This document shows positions 41,055 through 49,964 of a stretch of 64,000 nt of DNA, in pieces (position 1 is the stretch's first letter; each line of letters opens with the position of its first letter). The DNA is from Sinorhizobium fredii USDA 205. Lineage in GTDB: Bacteria > Pseudomonadota > Alphaproteobacteria > Rhizobiales > Rhizobiaceae. The position numbers were made by a program, and so were the translations under genes. The notes under the pieces are model-generated. The model was not told the DNA's origin. It did not search any database and saw only the letters and a program-made list of their open reading frames with translations. The stretch is taken from assembly GCF_001461695.1 (NCBI RefSeq), contig NZ_AUTC01000146.1, positions 62,001 through 126,000 on the forward strand, in the 5' to 3' direction.

Positions 41055-42839
41055 ATGGCCAAGATGCGCGCTGTCGATGCAGCGGTTCATGTTCTGGAAA
41101 AGGAGGGGATCGATTGCGCCTTCGGCGTTCCGGGTGCGGCGATCAATCCGCTCTATTCGGCGCTCCAGGCGCGCGGATCGATCCGCCATATTCTTGCCCG
41201 CCACGTCGAAGGCGCCTCGCACATGGCGGAGGGCTATACCCGGGCGAAGCACGGCAATATCGGCGTCTGCATCGGCACGTCAGGCCCGGCCGGCACCGAC
41301 ATGATTACCGGCCTCTACTCGGCCTCGGCGGATTCGATCCCGATCCTCTGCATCACCGGCCAGGCGCCGCGCGCCCGTCTCGACAAGGAGGATTTCCAGG
41401 CCGTCGACATCGCAGCGATCGCCGGGCCGGTCACGAAATGGGCGGTCACGGTCATGGAGCCGGCACTGGTCCCGTTCGTTTTCCAGAAGGCGTTCCATCT
41501 GATGCGCTCGGGCCGCCCCGGCCCGGTCCTCATCGACCTGCCGGTCGACGTCCAGCTTGCCGAAATCGAGTTCGATCCTGAGACCTATGAGCCGCTGGCG
41601 CCCTACAAGCCGGCCGCGACCCGCGCCCAGGCCGAAAAGGCGCTCGCCATGCTGAACGCGGCGGAGCGGCCGCTGATCGTCGCCGGCGGCGGCATCATCA
41701 ATGCGGACGCCTCGGATCTCCTCACCGAATTCGCCGAGATCACCGGCGTCCCGGTCATTCCGACCCTGATGGGCTGGGGCACCATTCCGGACGACCATCC
41801 GCTGATGGCCGGCATGTGCGGCCTGCAGACCTCGCATCGCTACGGCAACGCGACGCTACTTGCCTCCGATTTCGTCTTCGGCATCGGCAACCGCTGGGCC
41901 AACCGCCACACCGGCAACGTCCCGACCTATACGGAAGGTCGCAAGTTCATCCATGTCGATATCGAACCGACCCAGATCGGCCGCGTTTTCGCGCCGGACT
42001 TCGGTATCGTTTCGGATGCGGGGGCAGCCCTCAAGCTCTTCCTCGACGTCGCGACCGAATGGAAGACTGACGGCAAGCTGCGCGACTGGTCGGCCTGGGC
42101 CGAGGAGTGCCGCGAGCGCAAGCGCACGATGCTGCGCAAGACCCATTTCGACCAGACGCCGCTGAAACCGCAGCGCGTCTATGAAGAGATGAACAAGGCC
42201 TTCGGCCGCGACACCTGCTTCGTCTCGACCATCGGCCTCAGCCAGATCGCCGGCGCGCAGTTCCTGCACGTCTACAGGCCGCGCAACTGGATCAACTGCG
42301 GCCAGGCGGGTCCGCTCGGCTGGACCCTGCCGGCAGCGCTCGGTGTGCGTGCTGCCGATCCCAACCGGCCGATCGTCGCGCTTTCCGGCGACTACGACTT
42401 TCAGTTCCTGATCGAGGAGCTCGCCGTCGGGGCGCAGCACAAGCTCCCTTACCTGCATGTCGTCGTCAACAATTCTTACCTCGGACTGATCCGCCAGGCC
42501 CAACGCGGCTTCGACATGGATTTCGAGGTGAGCCTCGCCTTCGACAACATCAATGCGAGCGGCGATGCGGAGAAGGGCTATGGCGTGGACCACGTGGCGG
42601 TCGCCGAAGGCCTCGGCTGCAAGGCGATCCGGGTCAAGAGCCCCAACGAGTTCGCCGACGCCTTCGGACGGGCGCAGGCCCTGATGGAGGAACACCAGGT
42701 GCCGGTCGTCATCGAATTCATCCTCGAGCGCGTCACCAACATCGCCATGGGCGCCGACATCAACGCGGTCGTCGAGTTCGAGGAGCTTGCCGCGCGCGGC
42801 GAGGACGCGCCGACCGCGATCGCCGCCCTGCTCGATTGA
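41055..42839 (+). CDS. gcl: Glyoxylate carboligase
   Basis: A 594-residue thiamine-diphosphate enzyme that joins two glyoxylates to tartronate semialdehyde and CO2. Residues 48-60 read ARHVEGASHMAEG; Val51 stands where most ThDP enzymes have the catalytic Glu, which is the known peculiarity of Gcl. The ThDP-binding motif is SGDYDFQFLIEELAV to VVVNN (about 437-467), and an FAD-type middle domain lies at about 190-330. CAGGAGGAG precedes the start. It leads gcl-hyi-glxR-glycerate kinase-allA, the glycerate pathway from ureides and glycolate. Confidence 0.96.
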   Translation: MAKMRAVDAAVHVLEKEGIDCAFGVPGAAINPLYSALQARGSIRHILARHVEGASHMAEGYTRAKHGNIGVCIGTSGPAGTDMITGLYSASADSIPILCITGQAPRARLDKEDFQAVDIAAIAGPVTKWAVTVMEPALVPFVFQKAFHLMRSGRPGPVLIDLPVDVQLAEIEFDPETYEPLAPYKPAATRAQAEKALAMLNAAERPLIVAGGGIINADASDLLTEFAEITGVPVIPTLMGWGTIPDDHPLMAGMCGLQTSHRYGNATLLASDFVFGIGNRWANRHTGNVPTYTEGRKFIHVDIEPTQIGRVFAPDFGIVSDAGAALKLFLDVATEWKTDGKLRDWSAWAEECRERKRTMLRKTHFDQTPLKPQRVYEEMNKAFGRDTCFVSTIGLSQIAGAQFLHVYRPRNWINCGQAGPLGWTLPAALGVRAADPNRPIVALSGDYDFQFLIEELAVGAQHKLPYLHVVVNNSYLGLIRQAQRGFDMDFEVSLAFDNINASGDAEKGYGVDHVAVAEGLGCKAIRVKSPNEFADAFGRAQALMEEHQVPVVIEFILERVTNIAMGADINAVVEFEELAARGEDAPTAIAALLD

Positions 42840-42848
42840 AAACCATCC

Positions 42849-42886
42849 AGAGCGCGGGATGGAAAGAGCGTCTTTCCGCCCGCACC
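42849..42886. repeat. Degenerate RIME1-like palindrome between gcl and hyi
   Basis: AGAGCGCGGGATGGAAAGAG followed by TCTTTCCGCCCGC resembles the left half of the RIME1 element at 44623 with a shortened loop. It could form a hairpin in the gcl-hyi mRNA. The match is by eye and partial. Confidence 0.4.
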
Positions 42887-42911
42887 CTCACCTTGCAAGA
42901 GGAGTAACCGC

Positions 42912-43727
42912 ATGCCGAGATTTGCGGCAAACCTGACCATGCTGTTCAACGAGGCGCCGTTCCTCGACCGTTTTGCGCTCGCCGCGAAGGCCGGCTTCGA
43001 AGGCGTGGAATATCTCTTTCCATACGAGTTCGAAAAAATGGCCCTGCGCACGGCCCTCGAGCGCAACGGCCTCACCCAGGTTCTCCATAACCTGCCGGCC
43101 GGCGATTGGTCGCGCGGCGAGCGCGGCATCGCCATCCTGCCGGACCGGGTCGATGAATTCCGCCGGGGTGTCGCGAGCGCCATCGACTATGCGACTGCGC
43201 TCGACTGCAATCAGGTCAACTGCCTCGTCGGCATCGCACCCGACGGTGTGCCGGATAGCACGCTGCGCACCACGCTCGTCGGCAATCTGAAGCTCGCGGC
43301 GACGGAGCTCGGCAAGCACGGCATCCGCCTGTTGATCGAGCCGATCAACCGCTTCGACATTCCGAGCTTCTATCTCAACACTGTCGGTGAGGCGGCTTCG
43401 ATCATCGAAGAGGTCGGCAGCGACAACCTGTTCGTCCAGTACGATCTCTACCACCAGCAGCGTACCGAGGGCGAACTGATCGGTACTTACAAGCGCTATT
43501 CCGACCGCATCGCCCACGTCCAGCTCGCCGACAACCCCGGCCGCAACGAACCGGGCACCGGCGAGATCAACTACCCCTTCGTCTTCGACGCGCTGGAGGC
43601 CGCCGGCTACGGGGGCTGGATCGGTTGCGAATACAAGCCACGCACGACGACGGCGGAGGGCCTCGGCTGGCTCGGCACTGAGTGCGCGCGCAACCAATCT
43701 GCAGACATCATCAAGATCAGGAGCTAA
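42912..43727 (+). CDS. hyi: Hydroxypyruvate isomerase
   Basis: A 271-residue TIM barrel interconverting hydroxypyruvate and tartronate semialdehyde. It begins MPRFAANLTMLFNEAPFLDR and has GVEYLFPYEF, NLPAGDWSRGERGIA, the metal ligands in LLIEPINRFD and FVQYDLYHQQRTEG, and IGCEYKPRTTTAEGL. This is the Hyi pattern; the related OtnI at 49.2 kb shares it but differs in HRQIIHGDV. Its position directly between gcl and glxR settles the choice. AGGAG at its end serves as ribosome site for the next gene. Confidence 0.93.
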   Translation: MPRFAANLTMLFNEAPFLDRFALAAKAGFEGVEYLFPYEFEKMALRTALERNGLTQVLHNLPAGDWSRGERGIAILPDRVDEFRRGVASAIDYATALDCNQVNCLVGIAPDGVPDSTLRTTLVGNLKLAATELGKHGIRLLIEPINRFDIPSFYLNTVGEAASIIEEVGSDNLFVQYDLYHQQRTEGELIGTYKRYSDRIAHVQLADNPGRNEPGTGEINYPFVFDALEAAGYGGWIGCEYKPRTTTAEGLGWLGTECARNQSADIIKIRS

Positions 43728-43732
43728 GCACA

Positions 43733-44617
43733 ATGGCAACTATCGGTTTTATCGGACTGGGTATCATGGGCACGCCGATGGCGCGCCACCTGCAGGATGC
43801 GGGTCACACCGTCGTCACCTCGAAATTCGCCATTCCGCCGCGCCAGGAGCTCCTTGATCATGGTCTGCGGTTCGTCGAGACGCCGAAGGCACTCGCCGAG
43901 ACCGTCGACACGATCATCCTGATGCTGCCGGACACGCCGGAAGTGAAGGACGTTCTCTTCGGCGAGAACGGCGTCTCTCTGGGTCTCGGCAAGGGCAAGC
44001 TGGTCATCGACATGAGCTCGATCTCGCCGATCGAGACGAAGGAATTCGCCAGGAAGATCCGCGAAACGGGGGCCGAATACCTTGACGCGCCGGTTTCCGG
44101 CGGCGAGGTCGGGGCGAAGAACGCCACGCTGAGCATCATGGTCGGCGGCACGCCGGAATCCTTCGAGCGCGCCTTGCCCCTCTTCAAGCTGATGGGCAAG
44201 AACATCACGCTCGTCGGCGATTGCGGCGACGGTCAGGTCACCAAGGTTGCCAACCAGATCATCGTCGCGCTGACGATCGAGGCGGTATCCGAAGCGCTGG
44301 TCTTCGCCTCGAAGGCGGGCGCCGATCCGGCCCGCGTCCGCGAGGCGCTGATGGGCGGCTTTGCCTCCTCGCGCATCCTAGAGGTTCACGGCGACCGGAT
44401 GATCAAGCGGACTTTCGAACCGGGCTTCCGCATCTCGCTGCACCAGAAGGATCTGAACCTGGCCCTGCAGGGGGCGAAGAGCCTCGGCATCTCGCTGCCG
44501 AATACGGCGGCGACGCAGGAGCTCTTCAACAACTGCGCCGCCAATGGCGACAGCGGGCTCGACCATTCCGGTCTGGTCCGGGCGCTCGAGCGCATGGCGA
44601 ACCACGAGGTCGCCTGA
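43733..44617 (+). CDS. glxR: Tartronate semialdehyde reductase
   Basis: A 294-residue 2-hydroxy-3-oxopropionate reductase, converting tartronate semialdehyde to D-glycerate with NAD(P)H. GFIGLGIMGTPMARHL (5-20) is the nucleotide loop, LDAPVSGGEVGAKNATLSIMVGG (about 117-139) the substrate loop and GDGQVTKVANQIIVA contains the catalytic Lys. FRISLHQKDLNLAL is also typical. The start is 5 bp after the hyi stop with AGGAG overlapping that stop, so the two are coupled. Confidence 0.94.
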   Translation: MATIGFIGLGIMGTPMARHLQDAGHTVVTSKFAIPPRQELLDHGLRFVETPKALAETVDTIILMLPDTPEVKDVLFGENGVSLGLGKGKLVIDMSSISPIETKEFARKIRETGAEYLDAPVSGGEVGAKNATLSIMVGGTPESFERALPLFKLMGKNITLVGDCGDGQVTKVANQIIVALTIEAVSEALVFASKAGADPARVREALMGGFASSRILEVHGDRMIKRTFEPGFRISLHQKDLNLALQGAKSLGISLPNTAATQELFNNCAANGDSGLDHSGLVRALERMANHEVA

Positions 44618-44622
44618 CGCAC

Positions 44623-44739
44623 CTAGAGCGGGATGAGGAAAAGTGTGTGCGGTTTTCCGCCCGCATCCCGCTCTAATCTTTAGAGTCGATCAGCGTTTAT
44701 GCTTTTCGGTCGCTCGACCCAAAAGCATCGTGATCTTAG
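44623..44739. repeat. RIME1-type intergenic mosaic element
   Basis: Two palindromes make the element: AGAGCGGGATG with CGCATCCCGCTCT (44626-44684) and ATGCTTTT with AAAAGCAT (44699-44728), flanked by CTAG and ending in ATCGTGATCTTA. The layout and wording match the Rhizobium-specific intergenic mosaic elements that occur in many copies in rhizobial genomes. It lies between glxR and the glycerate kinase gene and would be part of their mRNA. Confidence 0.8.
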
Positions 44740-44844
44740 ATGTGCATGGTCGACCGGGCGGGCGTCCCCATCCACTACGGCAATCATGCATCCGGGCGGC
44801 GGAAGGAGGAGCCGCCGCCCGGGATTTTCCGAATGGGAGGGAAA

Positions 44845-46113
44845 ATGGCCGCCATTGCCGATCCGCGTCAATTCCTGGAGTCGTTGTTCACCTCGGCGGT
44901 CGCCGCTGCCGATCCGATGCGCGTCCTTGCCGCCAATCTTCCGGAACGGCCGAAGGGCCGCACCGTCGTCATCGGCGCCGGCAAGGGTGCCGCGCAAATG
45001 GCGCAGGCCTTCGAGGCGCTGTGGCCGGGGCCGCTCAGCGGCGCCGTCGTGACGCGCTACGGCTTCGGCGTTCCTTGCAGGCACATTGATGTGCTCGAAG
45101 CCTCGCATCCCTTGCCGGATGAGAGCGGACTACAGGCCTCGAAACGTCTGCTCGCCGAGGTCAGCGGCCTGACGCCGGATGATCTGGTTGTGGCGCTGAT
45201 CTGCGGCGGCGGTTCGGCGCTGCTCCCGTCGCCGCCGGCAGGGCTTTCGCTCGAGGACGAGATCGCCGTCAACCGCGCGCTGCTTGCTTCCGGTGCGCCG
45301 ATCCGGGCGATGAATGCCGTGCGCAAGCACGTCTCGACCATCAAGGGCGGGCGACTGGCCGTCGCAGCCTACCCGGCGCGGGTCGTGTCGCTCGTCGTTT
45401 CCGACATCCCCGGCGACGATCCCGCATTGGTCGCCTCCGGTCCAACGCTTGCCGACGACAGTACGCGCGCCGACGCCTTGAAGCTCGTCGAGCGCCATCG
45501 CCTGGCACTGCCCGAAAGCGTCCTCGCCTGGATGGCGAGCGAGGCGGCGGATGCGCCGAGGTCCGACGATCCACGTTTTGCCCAAAATCAAGTTCGGCTG
45601 ATCGCATCGGCCGGCGTCTCGCTGGAGGCTGCTGCGGCCGAGGCGCGGGCGGTCGGCGTCGAGGCGATCATCCTTTCGGATTCCGTCGAGGGCGAGGCGC
45701 GCGATGTCGGGATGGTCCATGCGGCAATCGCGCGCGAGGTCGCGACCCGCAGCCGTCCCTTCAACAAGCCAGTCGTCGTGCTTTCCGGCGGCGAAACCAC
45801 CGTGACGGTGAACGGCGCCGGCAGGGGCGGCCGCAACAGCGAGTTCCTGCTATCGCTCGCCCTCGGCATCGACGGCGTCGGCGGCATCTCCGCGCTCGCC
45901 GCCGACACCGACGGCATCGACGGTTCGGAAGACAATGCCGGCGCCTTCGCCGACGACACCACGATCGCCCGCCTACTTGGGCGGCGGATCGACGCGGCGG
46001 CGCTGCTTCAGCGCAACGATAGCTGGGCGGCCTTCGATGCGCTCGGCGACATCTTCAAACCGGGGCCGACCGGCACCAACGTCAACGATTTCCGGGCGAT
46101 GCTGATCCAGTGA
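44845..46113 (+). CDS. Glycerate kinase, MOFRL/TtuD (2-kinase) type
   Basis: A 422-residue kinase of the GckA/TtuD class, phosphorylating D-glycerate, in this class normally to 2-phosphoglycerate. The N-terminal DUF4147 part has VIGAGKGAAQMAQAFE, LICGGGSALLPSPP and MNAVRKHVSTIKGGRLA; the C-terminal MOFRL part has VVLSGGETTVTVNGAGRGGRNSEFLL and AADTDGIDGSEDNAGAF. GGGAGGG precedes the start at 44845; an upstream in-frame ATG at 44740 is next to the RIME element and less likely. It completes the route from glyoxylate to central metabolism. Confidence 0.92.
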   Translation: MAAIADPRQFLESLFTSAVAAADPMRVLAANLPERPKGRTVVIGAGKGAAQMAQAFEALWPGPLSGAVVTRYGFGVPCRHIDVLEASHPLPDESGLQASKRLLAEVSGLTPDDLVVALICGGGSALLPSPPAGLSLEDEIAVNRALLASGAPIRAMNAVRKHVSTIKGGRLAVAAYPARVVSLVVSDIPGDDPALVASGPTLADDSTRADALKLVERHRLALPESVLAWMASEAADAPRSDDPRFAQNQVRLIASAGVSLEAAAAEARAVGVEAIILSDSVEGEARDVGMVHAAIAREVATRSRPFNKPVVVLSGGETTVTVNGAGRGGRNSEFLLSLALGIDGVGGISALAADTDGIDGSEDNAGAFADDTTIARLLGRRIDAAALLQRNDSWAAFDALGDIFKPGPTGTNVNDFRAMLIQ

Positions 46114-46153
46114 GCACAGCCGGGATAAACAACAACAGACGGGAGGAAATGCG

Positions 46154-46645
46154 ATGAAATCCCTGCCGATCCGGCCCCTGTCGCGGGCCGAATTCGCCCC
46201 CTTCGGCGACGTGATCGAACTCGACGAGGCAAAAAGCTTCGCCATCAATGCCGGCAAATGCATTCGTTACCACGATCTCGCAACGGTCGAGACGACAGGC
46301 CCTGCGGCGCGCGCCCTGATCAGCCTGCTGCGCGGCGAACCTTATGAAATTCCGCTGCCGCTCAAGTTGGTGGAGCGCCATCCGCTCGGCAGTCAGGCCT
46401 TCGTGCCGCTGACGGAGAACTCATTCCTCGTCGTCGTCGCCCCGGATGAGAACGGCAGGCCGGGCGAGCCGATCGCCTTCGAGACCGCGCCCGGCCAGGG
46501 CGTCAACATCGCCCGCAATGTCTGGCACGGCATCCTGACGCCGCTCAACGGAGTATCCGATTTCGTCGTCGTCGATCGCGGCGGCGAGGGCTGCAATCTG
46601 GAAGAACATTTCTTCGACATGCCGTACCGGGTCGAATACGCCTGA
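46154..46645 (+). CDS. allA: Ureidoglycolate lyase
   Basis: A 163-residue cupin-like enzyme releasing glyoxylate and urea from ureidoglycolate. The N-terminal PLSRAEFAPFGDVIELDE (9-26), MERHPLGSQAFVPL-type VERHPLGSQAFVPL (about 73-86), the chain VVAPDENGRPGEP and NVWHGILTPL (about 122-131) are the AllA landmarks. It begins 40 bp after glycerate kinase with GGGAGGAAATGCG in front. Together with allE it explains why the gcl genes are here. Confidence 0.93.
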   Translation: MKSLPIRPLSRAEFAPFGDVIELDEAKSFAINAGKCIRYHDLATVETTGPAARALISLLRGEPYEIPLPLKLVERHPLGSQAFVPLTENSFLVVVAPDENGRPGEPIAFETAPGQGVNIARNVWHGILTPLNGVSDFVVVDRGGEGCNLEEHFFDMPYRVEYA

Positions 46646-46654
46646 CCGACATCG

Positions 46655-46680
46655 TGGCCTCCACACTTGTTGCGAGGCCA
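46655..46680 (+). terminator. Possible terminator after allA
   Basis: TGGCCTC and GAGGCCA form a 7-bp stem around 12 bases just past the allA stop. No T-tract follows, so it is a weak candidate. Confidence 0.35.
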
Positions 46681-46726
46681 TCGAGCTCTTAGTTTCGGGC
46701 CATCCGAGTCCGTGATCTATTGAGCA

Positions 46727-47665
46727 ATGCTTCAGTCGGCGAGAAAAGTGTGGGGAGAGACCGGGTGGGGCGTACCGACCTCGGTCGCCCTGCATCTGGT
46801 GCTGGCGTTTCTCCTGCTGGTTCGGCTCCCCGAGCACGCTCCGCCGGCAAAGGAGCAGAGCATCAATGTCGAGCTCGTTTCGCCGCCGAAGCCTGAGGCG
46901 AAGCCGCAAGAGAAACCGAAGGAGGCAAAGCCCGAGCCTTCCCGATCGCAGCCGCAGGTCTTCGAATCCGCTTCGGCTAAAGTCGACAAGGAAAAACCCC
47001 CGCAGCCGCAATTGCCGCCTGCCGCGCCAAGCCGGATCGACAAACCGAAATCACCCGATGCGCAAGCAAAGCCCGCCCCGGCCAAGACGGAGAGTGCCGA
47101 CAAGCCGGCCGAAACAAGGGCGGCATTTGCGGAGTTGCGGGTTGAGGCCGAAGACGCGGTGAGCAACGCGGAAGATGCCGACCCGGCGCCGCAAAGCGCG
47201 CCTGTTCCCAAGGAGAAGCCCGTTGCCGAAGAAGTGAAAGAGGACGTGGCGCAGGAGCCGTCGGAGGCTGCCTATGAGCGCCAGCCGAGCGAACTGGTGC
47301 AAGCGAAGCAACTTTATTCCAAGGATGCCCTGTCGGACCCGCGCGTCAAACAGGCGATCGGCAGGCTGCCGCCGAAGAGGCGCATCGTCCAGCTTTGCAC
47401 CATCGAGGCGCTGGAACAGGTGCGCCGCCAAAGATCTGACGCTTTCCCGGACATGCTGGTCCCGTTCGGTCCCGTCGGCGGTTTGGTTTCGGCCTCCGGT
47501 CTCAGCGCCAGCGGCGGCGCCTATCGAAGCCGCGGGAAATGGTACGCGATCGACTTCAAATGCGAGGTCAATTCGGAGACGACGTCGGTCGCCTCCTTCA
47601 GCTTTGCGATCGGCGGGGCTATTCCGAAAAGCGAGTGGGGCGTGCGCCAGCTGCCGAGGGAATAG
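46727..47665 (+). CDS. DUF930 protein with TonB-like N-terminus
   Basis: A 312-residue protein. A single hydrophobic segment (VPTSVALHLVLAFLLLVRLP, about 16-35) is followed by a long Pro/Lys/Glu/Ala-rich stretch (about 45-215, KPEAKPQEKPKEAKPEPS style), as in TonB and TolA, which would span the periplasm. The C-terminal part from about 225 (QLYSKDALSDPRVKQAIGRL, IVQLCTIEALEQVRRQR, WYAIDFKCEVN) is DUF930, a domain of unknown function in rhizobia. It has no ExbB/ExbD neighbours. It is anchored in the inner membrane with the domain outside the cytoplasm; its partner is unknown. Confidence 0.82.
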   Translation: MLQSARKVWGETGWGVPTSVALHLVLAFLLLVRLPEHAPPAKEQSINVELVSPPKPEAKPQEKPKEAKPEPSRSQPQVFESASAKVDKEKPPQPQLPPAAPSRIDKPKSPDAQAKPAPAKTESADKPAETRAAFAELRVEAEDAVSNAEDADPAPQSAPVPKEKPVAEEVKEDVAQEPSEAAYERQPSELVQAKQLYSKDALSDPRVKQAIGRLPPKRRIVQLCTIEALEQVRRQRSDAFPDMLVPFGPVGGLVSASGLSASGGAYRSRGKWYAIDFKCEVNSETTSVASFSFAIGGAIPKSEWGVRQLPRE

Positions 47666-47719
47666 GTGTTGGGTGAGCGAACTGGCTGAGGACGAGGCTC
47701 GACGGCCGATCCTGAGTCA

Positions 47720-47887
47720 CCCCTCCCCAACCCCTTGTAACTTGAAAGCTGCCGCTTGTGCTATGGCTATGGCTGCGGTGGCGGATGGCATTTGCCGACA
47801 TCTGAAGCGACGAAGCGGTCGCGAAGGTGAGAGGCGGGCGCGGCAGGTTAAGCCCCTCCCACCTGTGGGGAGGGGTTGGGGGAGGGG
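47720..47887. repeat. Repeat-like element with C-rich/G-rich inverted ends
   Basis: CCCCTCCCCAACCCCTT at 47720-47736 and AGGGGTTGGGGGAGGGG at 47871-47887 are inverted copies differing by one base, 168 bp apart overall. A further inner hairpin CCCCTCCC/GGGGAGGGG lies at 47853-47875. Wording of this kind is common between genes in rhizobia. The inside holds no credible gene, though the right end may terminate otnK. Copy number cannot be judged from one window. Confidence 0.5.
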
Positions 47888-47892
47888 TCTCT

Positions 47893-49173
47893 TCAGCGCA
47901 TCATCGCCAGTGCCGCGCCGAAAAAGTCCTCGCCTCCGAAGTTCCCCGATTTGAGAGCCAGCAGCATGTCGCCCTGGGCGTTGCCGACCGTGCGAAGCAC
48001 CGGCACGCCGGGGGCGATCTCGGGGCCGATCAGGAAGGCGGGGATGGCGAGTCTGTCGACCGTTGCACCTGACGTCTCGCCGCCGGCGACGACGAGGCGC
48101 TTGACGCCGCTGGCCACCAGTTCGCTGGCGATCGTCGCGGTTGCAGTTTCGATGGCGTGACCGGACGCCTCGCGCCCGTATTGCGATTGCAGGCGTGATA
48201 CCACATCGGGCGAGGCGCTTGCGGCGATGACGACCGGGCCCGCGGAAATCCGCTCGCCGGCCCAGGCAATCGCCGCGGCAATTTCGTCGGACCCCTTGAG
48301 CAACCTTTCGGTGTCGAGCCGCAGCACCGGCAACGCCCGTTCCGCCACTTCGAGCTGCCGCAGCGTCGCGGCGGAACAACTGCCGGCGACGATCGCAGCC
48401 AAGCCTCCGACGGGTCGAACAGCATCCGACGCGGGGGCGTCTGCCGAAGAGGCGCGACCAGAGCGCGCGATGGCGCGCGCAAGGCCGAGCCCCAGGCCGG
48501 AGGCGCCGGTCGATACCGGCGTCCGCAGCGCCACCTCACCCAGCGTTTCGAGGTCGCGCTCTGAGGTCGCGTCGGCGATCGCCGCGGTCATGCCATCGCC
48601 ATGCAAGGCATCGAGCCGCGCCCTGACTGCGGCGGGTCCGGCCGTAACAGTCGGCAAATCGACGAGACCGACGCTGCCTTGCGACTGCCGTGCCAGGACC
48701 CGCACCAGATTGGCGTCGTGCATCGGATTGAGCGGGTGATCCTTGAGCGGGCTTTCGTTGAGCGGTTGGCCATTGACGAAGAGATGGCCGAGATAGACCG
48801 TCCGTCCGGTTTCCGGAAAGGCCGGGGTGACGAGCACGACGCCGCCACCCGCAGCTCGGGCGAGCGCTTCCGTCACCGGGCCGATATTGCCCTGATCGGT
48901 GGAATCGAAGGTCGAACAGATCTTGTAGAGCACATGGGTGGCTCCGCGATCGCGCAACCAACGGTCTGCCTTGCTTGCGGCAGCGACGGCCTCGTCGGCG
49001 GCAACCGAGCGGATCTTCAGCGAGACGACGACCGCGTCGACCTCGGGCAAGGCGATTGACGGGTGGGGAATGCCGACCGTCTGCACGGTACGAAGTCCGT
49101 TTTTCGTCAGGGTATTGGCGAGGTCGGCGGCGCCTGTATAGTCGTCGGCGATCGATCCGAGAATGATGCTCAT
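47893..49173 (-). CDS. otnK: 3-oxo-tetronate kinase (DUF1537 four-carbon acid sugar kinase)
   Basis: A 426-residue kinase phosphorylating 3-oxo-tetronate at C4. The N-terminal substrate domain opens LGSIADDYTGAADLANTL (5-22), with YKICSTFDSTDQGNIGPVTEAL (about 83-104) and VTPAFPETGRTVYLGHLFV; the C-terminal nucleotide domain has IVAGSCSAATLRQLEVA and VVAGGETSGATVDRLAI (about 370-386). It starts 3 bp after otnI. With ltnD, otnI and otnC it makes the OtnK type much more likely than other DUF1537 kinases. Confidence 0.9.
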   Translation of the reverse strand: MSIILGSIADDYTGAADLANTLTKNGLRTVQTVGIPHPSIALPEVDAVVVSLKIRSVAADEAVAAASKADRWLRDRGATHVLYKICSTFDSTDQGNIGPVTEALARAAGGGVVLVTPAFPETGRTVYLGHLFVNGQPLNESPLKDHPLNPMHDANLVRVLARQSQGSVGLVDLPTVTAGPAAVRARLDALHGDGMTAAIADATSERDLETLGEVALRTPVSTGASGLGLGLARAIARSGRASSADAPASDAVRPVGGLAAIVAGSCSAATLRQLEVAERALPVLRLDTERLLKGSDEIAAAIAWAGERISAGPVVIAASASPDVVSRLQSQYGREASGHAIETATATIASELVASGVKRLVVAGGETSGATVDRLAIPAFLIGPEIAPGVPVLRTVGNAQGDMLLALKSGNFGGEDFFGAALAMMR

Positions 49174-49176
49174 TGG

Positions 49177-49953
49177 TCAGCTCCTCGCAAAAGGTTTGAA
49201 CCAGCCTAGGCCGTCGACCGTTTCGCCGCGCGGGGTGTACTCGCAGCCGACGAAACCGGCGTAGCCGAGCCGGTCTATCTCGGCGAAGAGATAGGGATAG
49301 TTCAGCTCTTCGCCGTCCGGCTCCTGCCGCGAAGGCACGCTGGCGATCTGGATGTGGCCGCTGATCGGCAGCAGGCGGCGGAGCGCCATCGTGACGTCGC
49401 CATGGATGATCTGGCGGTGGTAGATGTCGAACTGGAGCTTGAGGTTCGCAAGCCCGAGTTCGGCGATCAGCCGTTCGGCGGCGCCGAAATCGTTGAGGAA
49501 ATAGCCGGGCATGTTGCGCCCGTTGATCGGCTCCAGCAGGAGGTCGAGTCCGTTCTCGGCGAGGCGCTCGGCCGCATAGGCGACGGAGCGCCGGTAGCAG
49601 TCTGACGCCTCCGGATCGGAGGGGTCGGCGAGGCCCGCCATCAGATGCAGCCGCTTGACGCCGGTCGCGGCAGCATAATCGAGCGCGCGTTCGACGTCGG
49701 ATTTCAACTCCTCGAAGCGGCCGGGGAGGGCGGCGATGCCGCGCTCGCCCGCCGCCCAGTCGCCCGGCGGCAGGTTGAAGAGGGCCTGCTGCAGGCCGTT
49801 TCGAGCCAATCGCTCGGCGATCGCCTCCGGCGCCGCCTCATAGGGAAAGAGATACTCGACGGCCGTAAAGCCGGCTCCGGCGGCGGCGTTGAAGCGGTCG
49901 AGGAACGACCACTCGTTGAACATCATCGTCAGATTGGCGGCGAAAACGGGCAT
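49177..49953 (-). CDS. otnI: 2-oxo-tetronate isomerase
   Basis: A 258-residue TIM barrel of the hydroxypyruvate isomerase family, converting 2-oxo-tetronate to 3-oxo-tetronate. It begins MPVFAANLTMMFNEWSFLDR and has VEYLFPYEAAPE, NLPPGDWAAGERGIAAL, LLLEPINGRNMPGY, LQFDIYHRQIIHGD and VGCEYTPRGETVDGLGW. The start at 49953, after AAGGACG, is 11 bp from ltnD; a longer frame into ltnD is not needed. Its operon (MFS-ltnD-otnI-otnK) separates it in function from the similar hyi. Confidence 0.9.
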   Translation of the reverse strand: MPVFAANLTMMFNEWSFLDRFNAAAGAGFTAVEYLFPYEAAPEAIAERLARNGLQQALFNLPPGDWAAGERGIAALPGRFEELKSDVERALDYAAATGVKRLHLMAGLADPSDPEASDCYRRSVAYAAERLAENGLDLLLEPINGRNMPGYFLNDFGAAERLIAELGLANLKLQFDIYHRQIIHGDVTMALRRLLPISGHIQIASVPSRQEPDGEELNYPYLFAEIDRLGYAGFVGCEYTPRGETVDGLGWFKPFARS

Positions 49954-49964
49954 CTCGATCGTCC

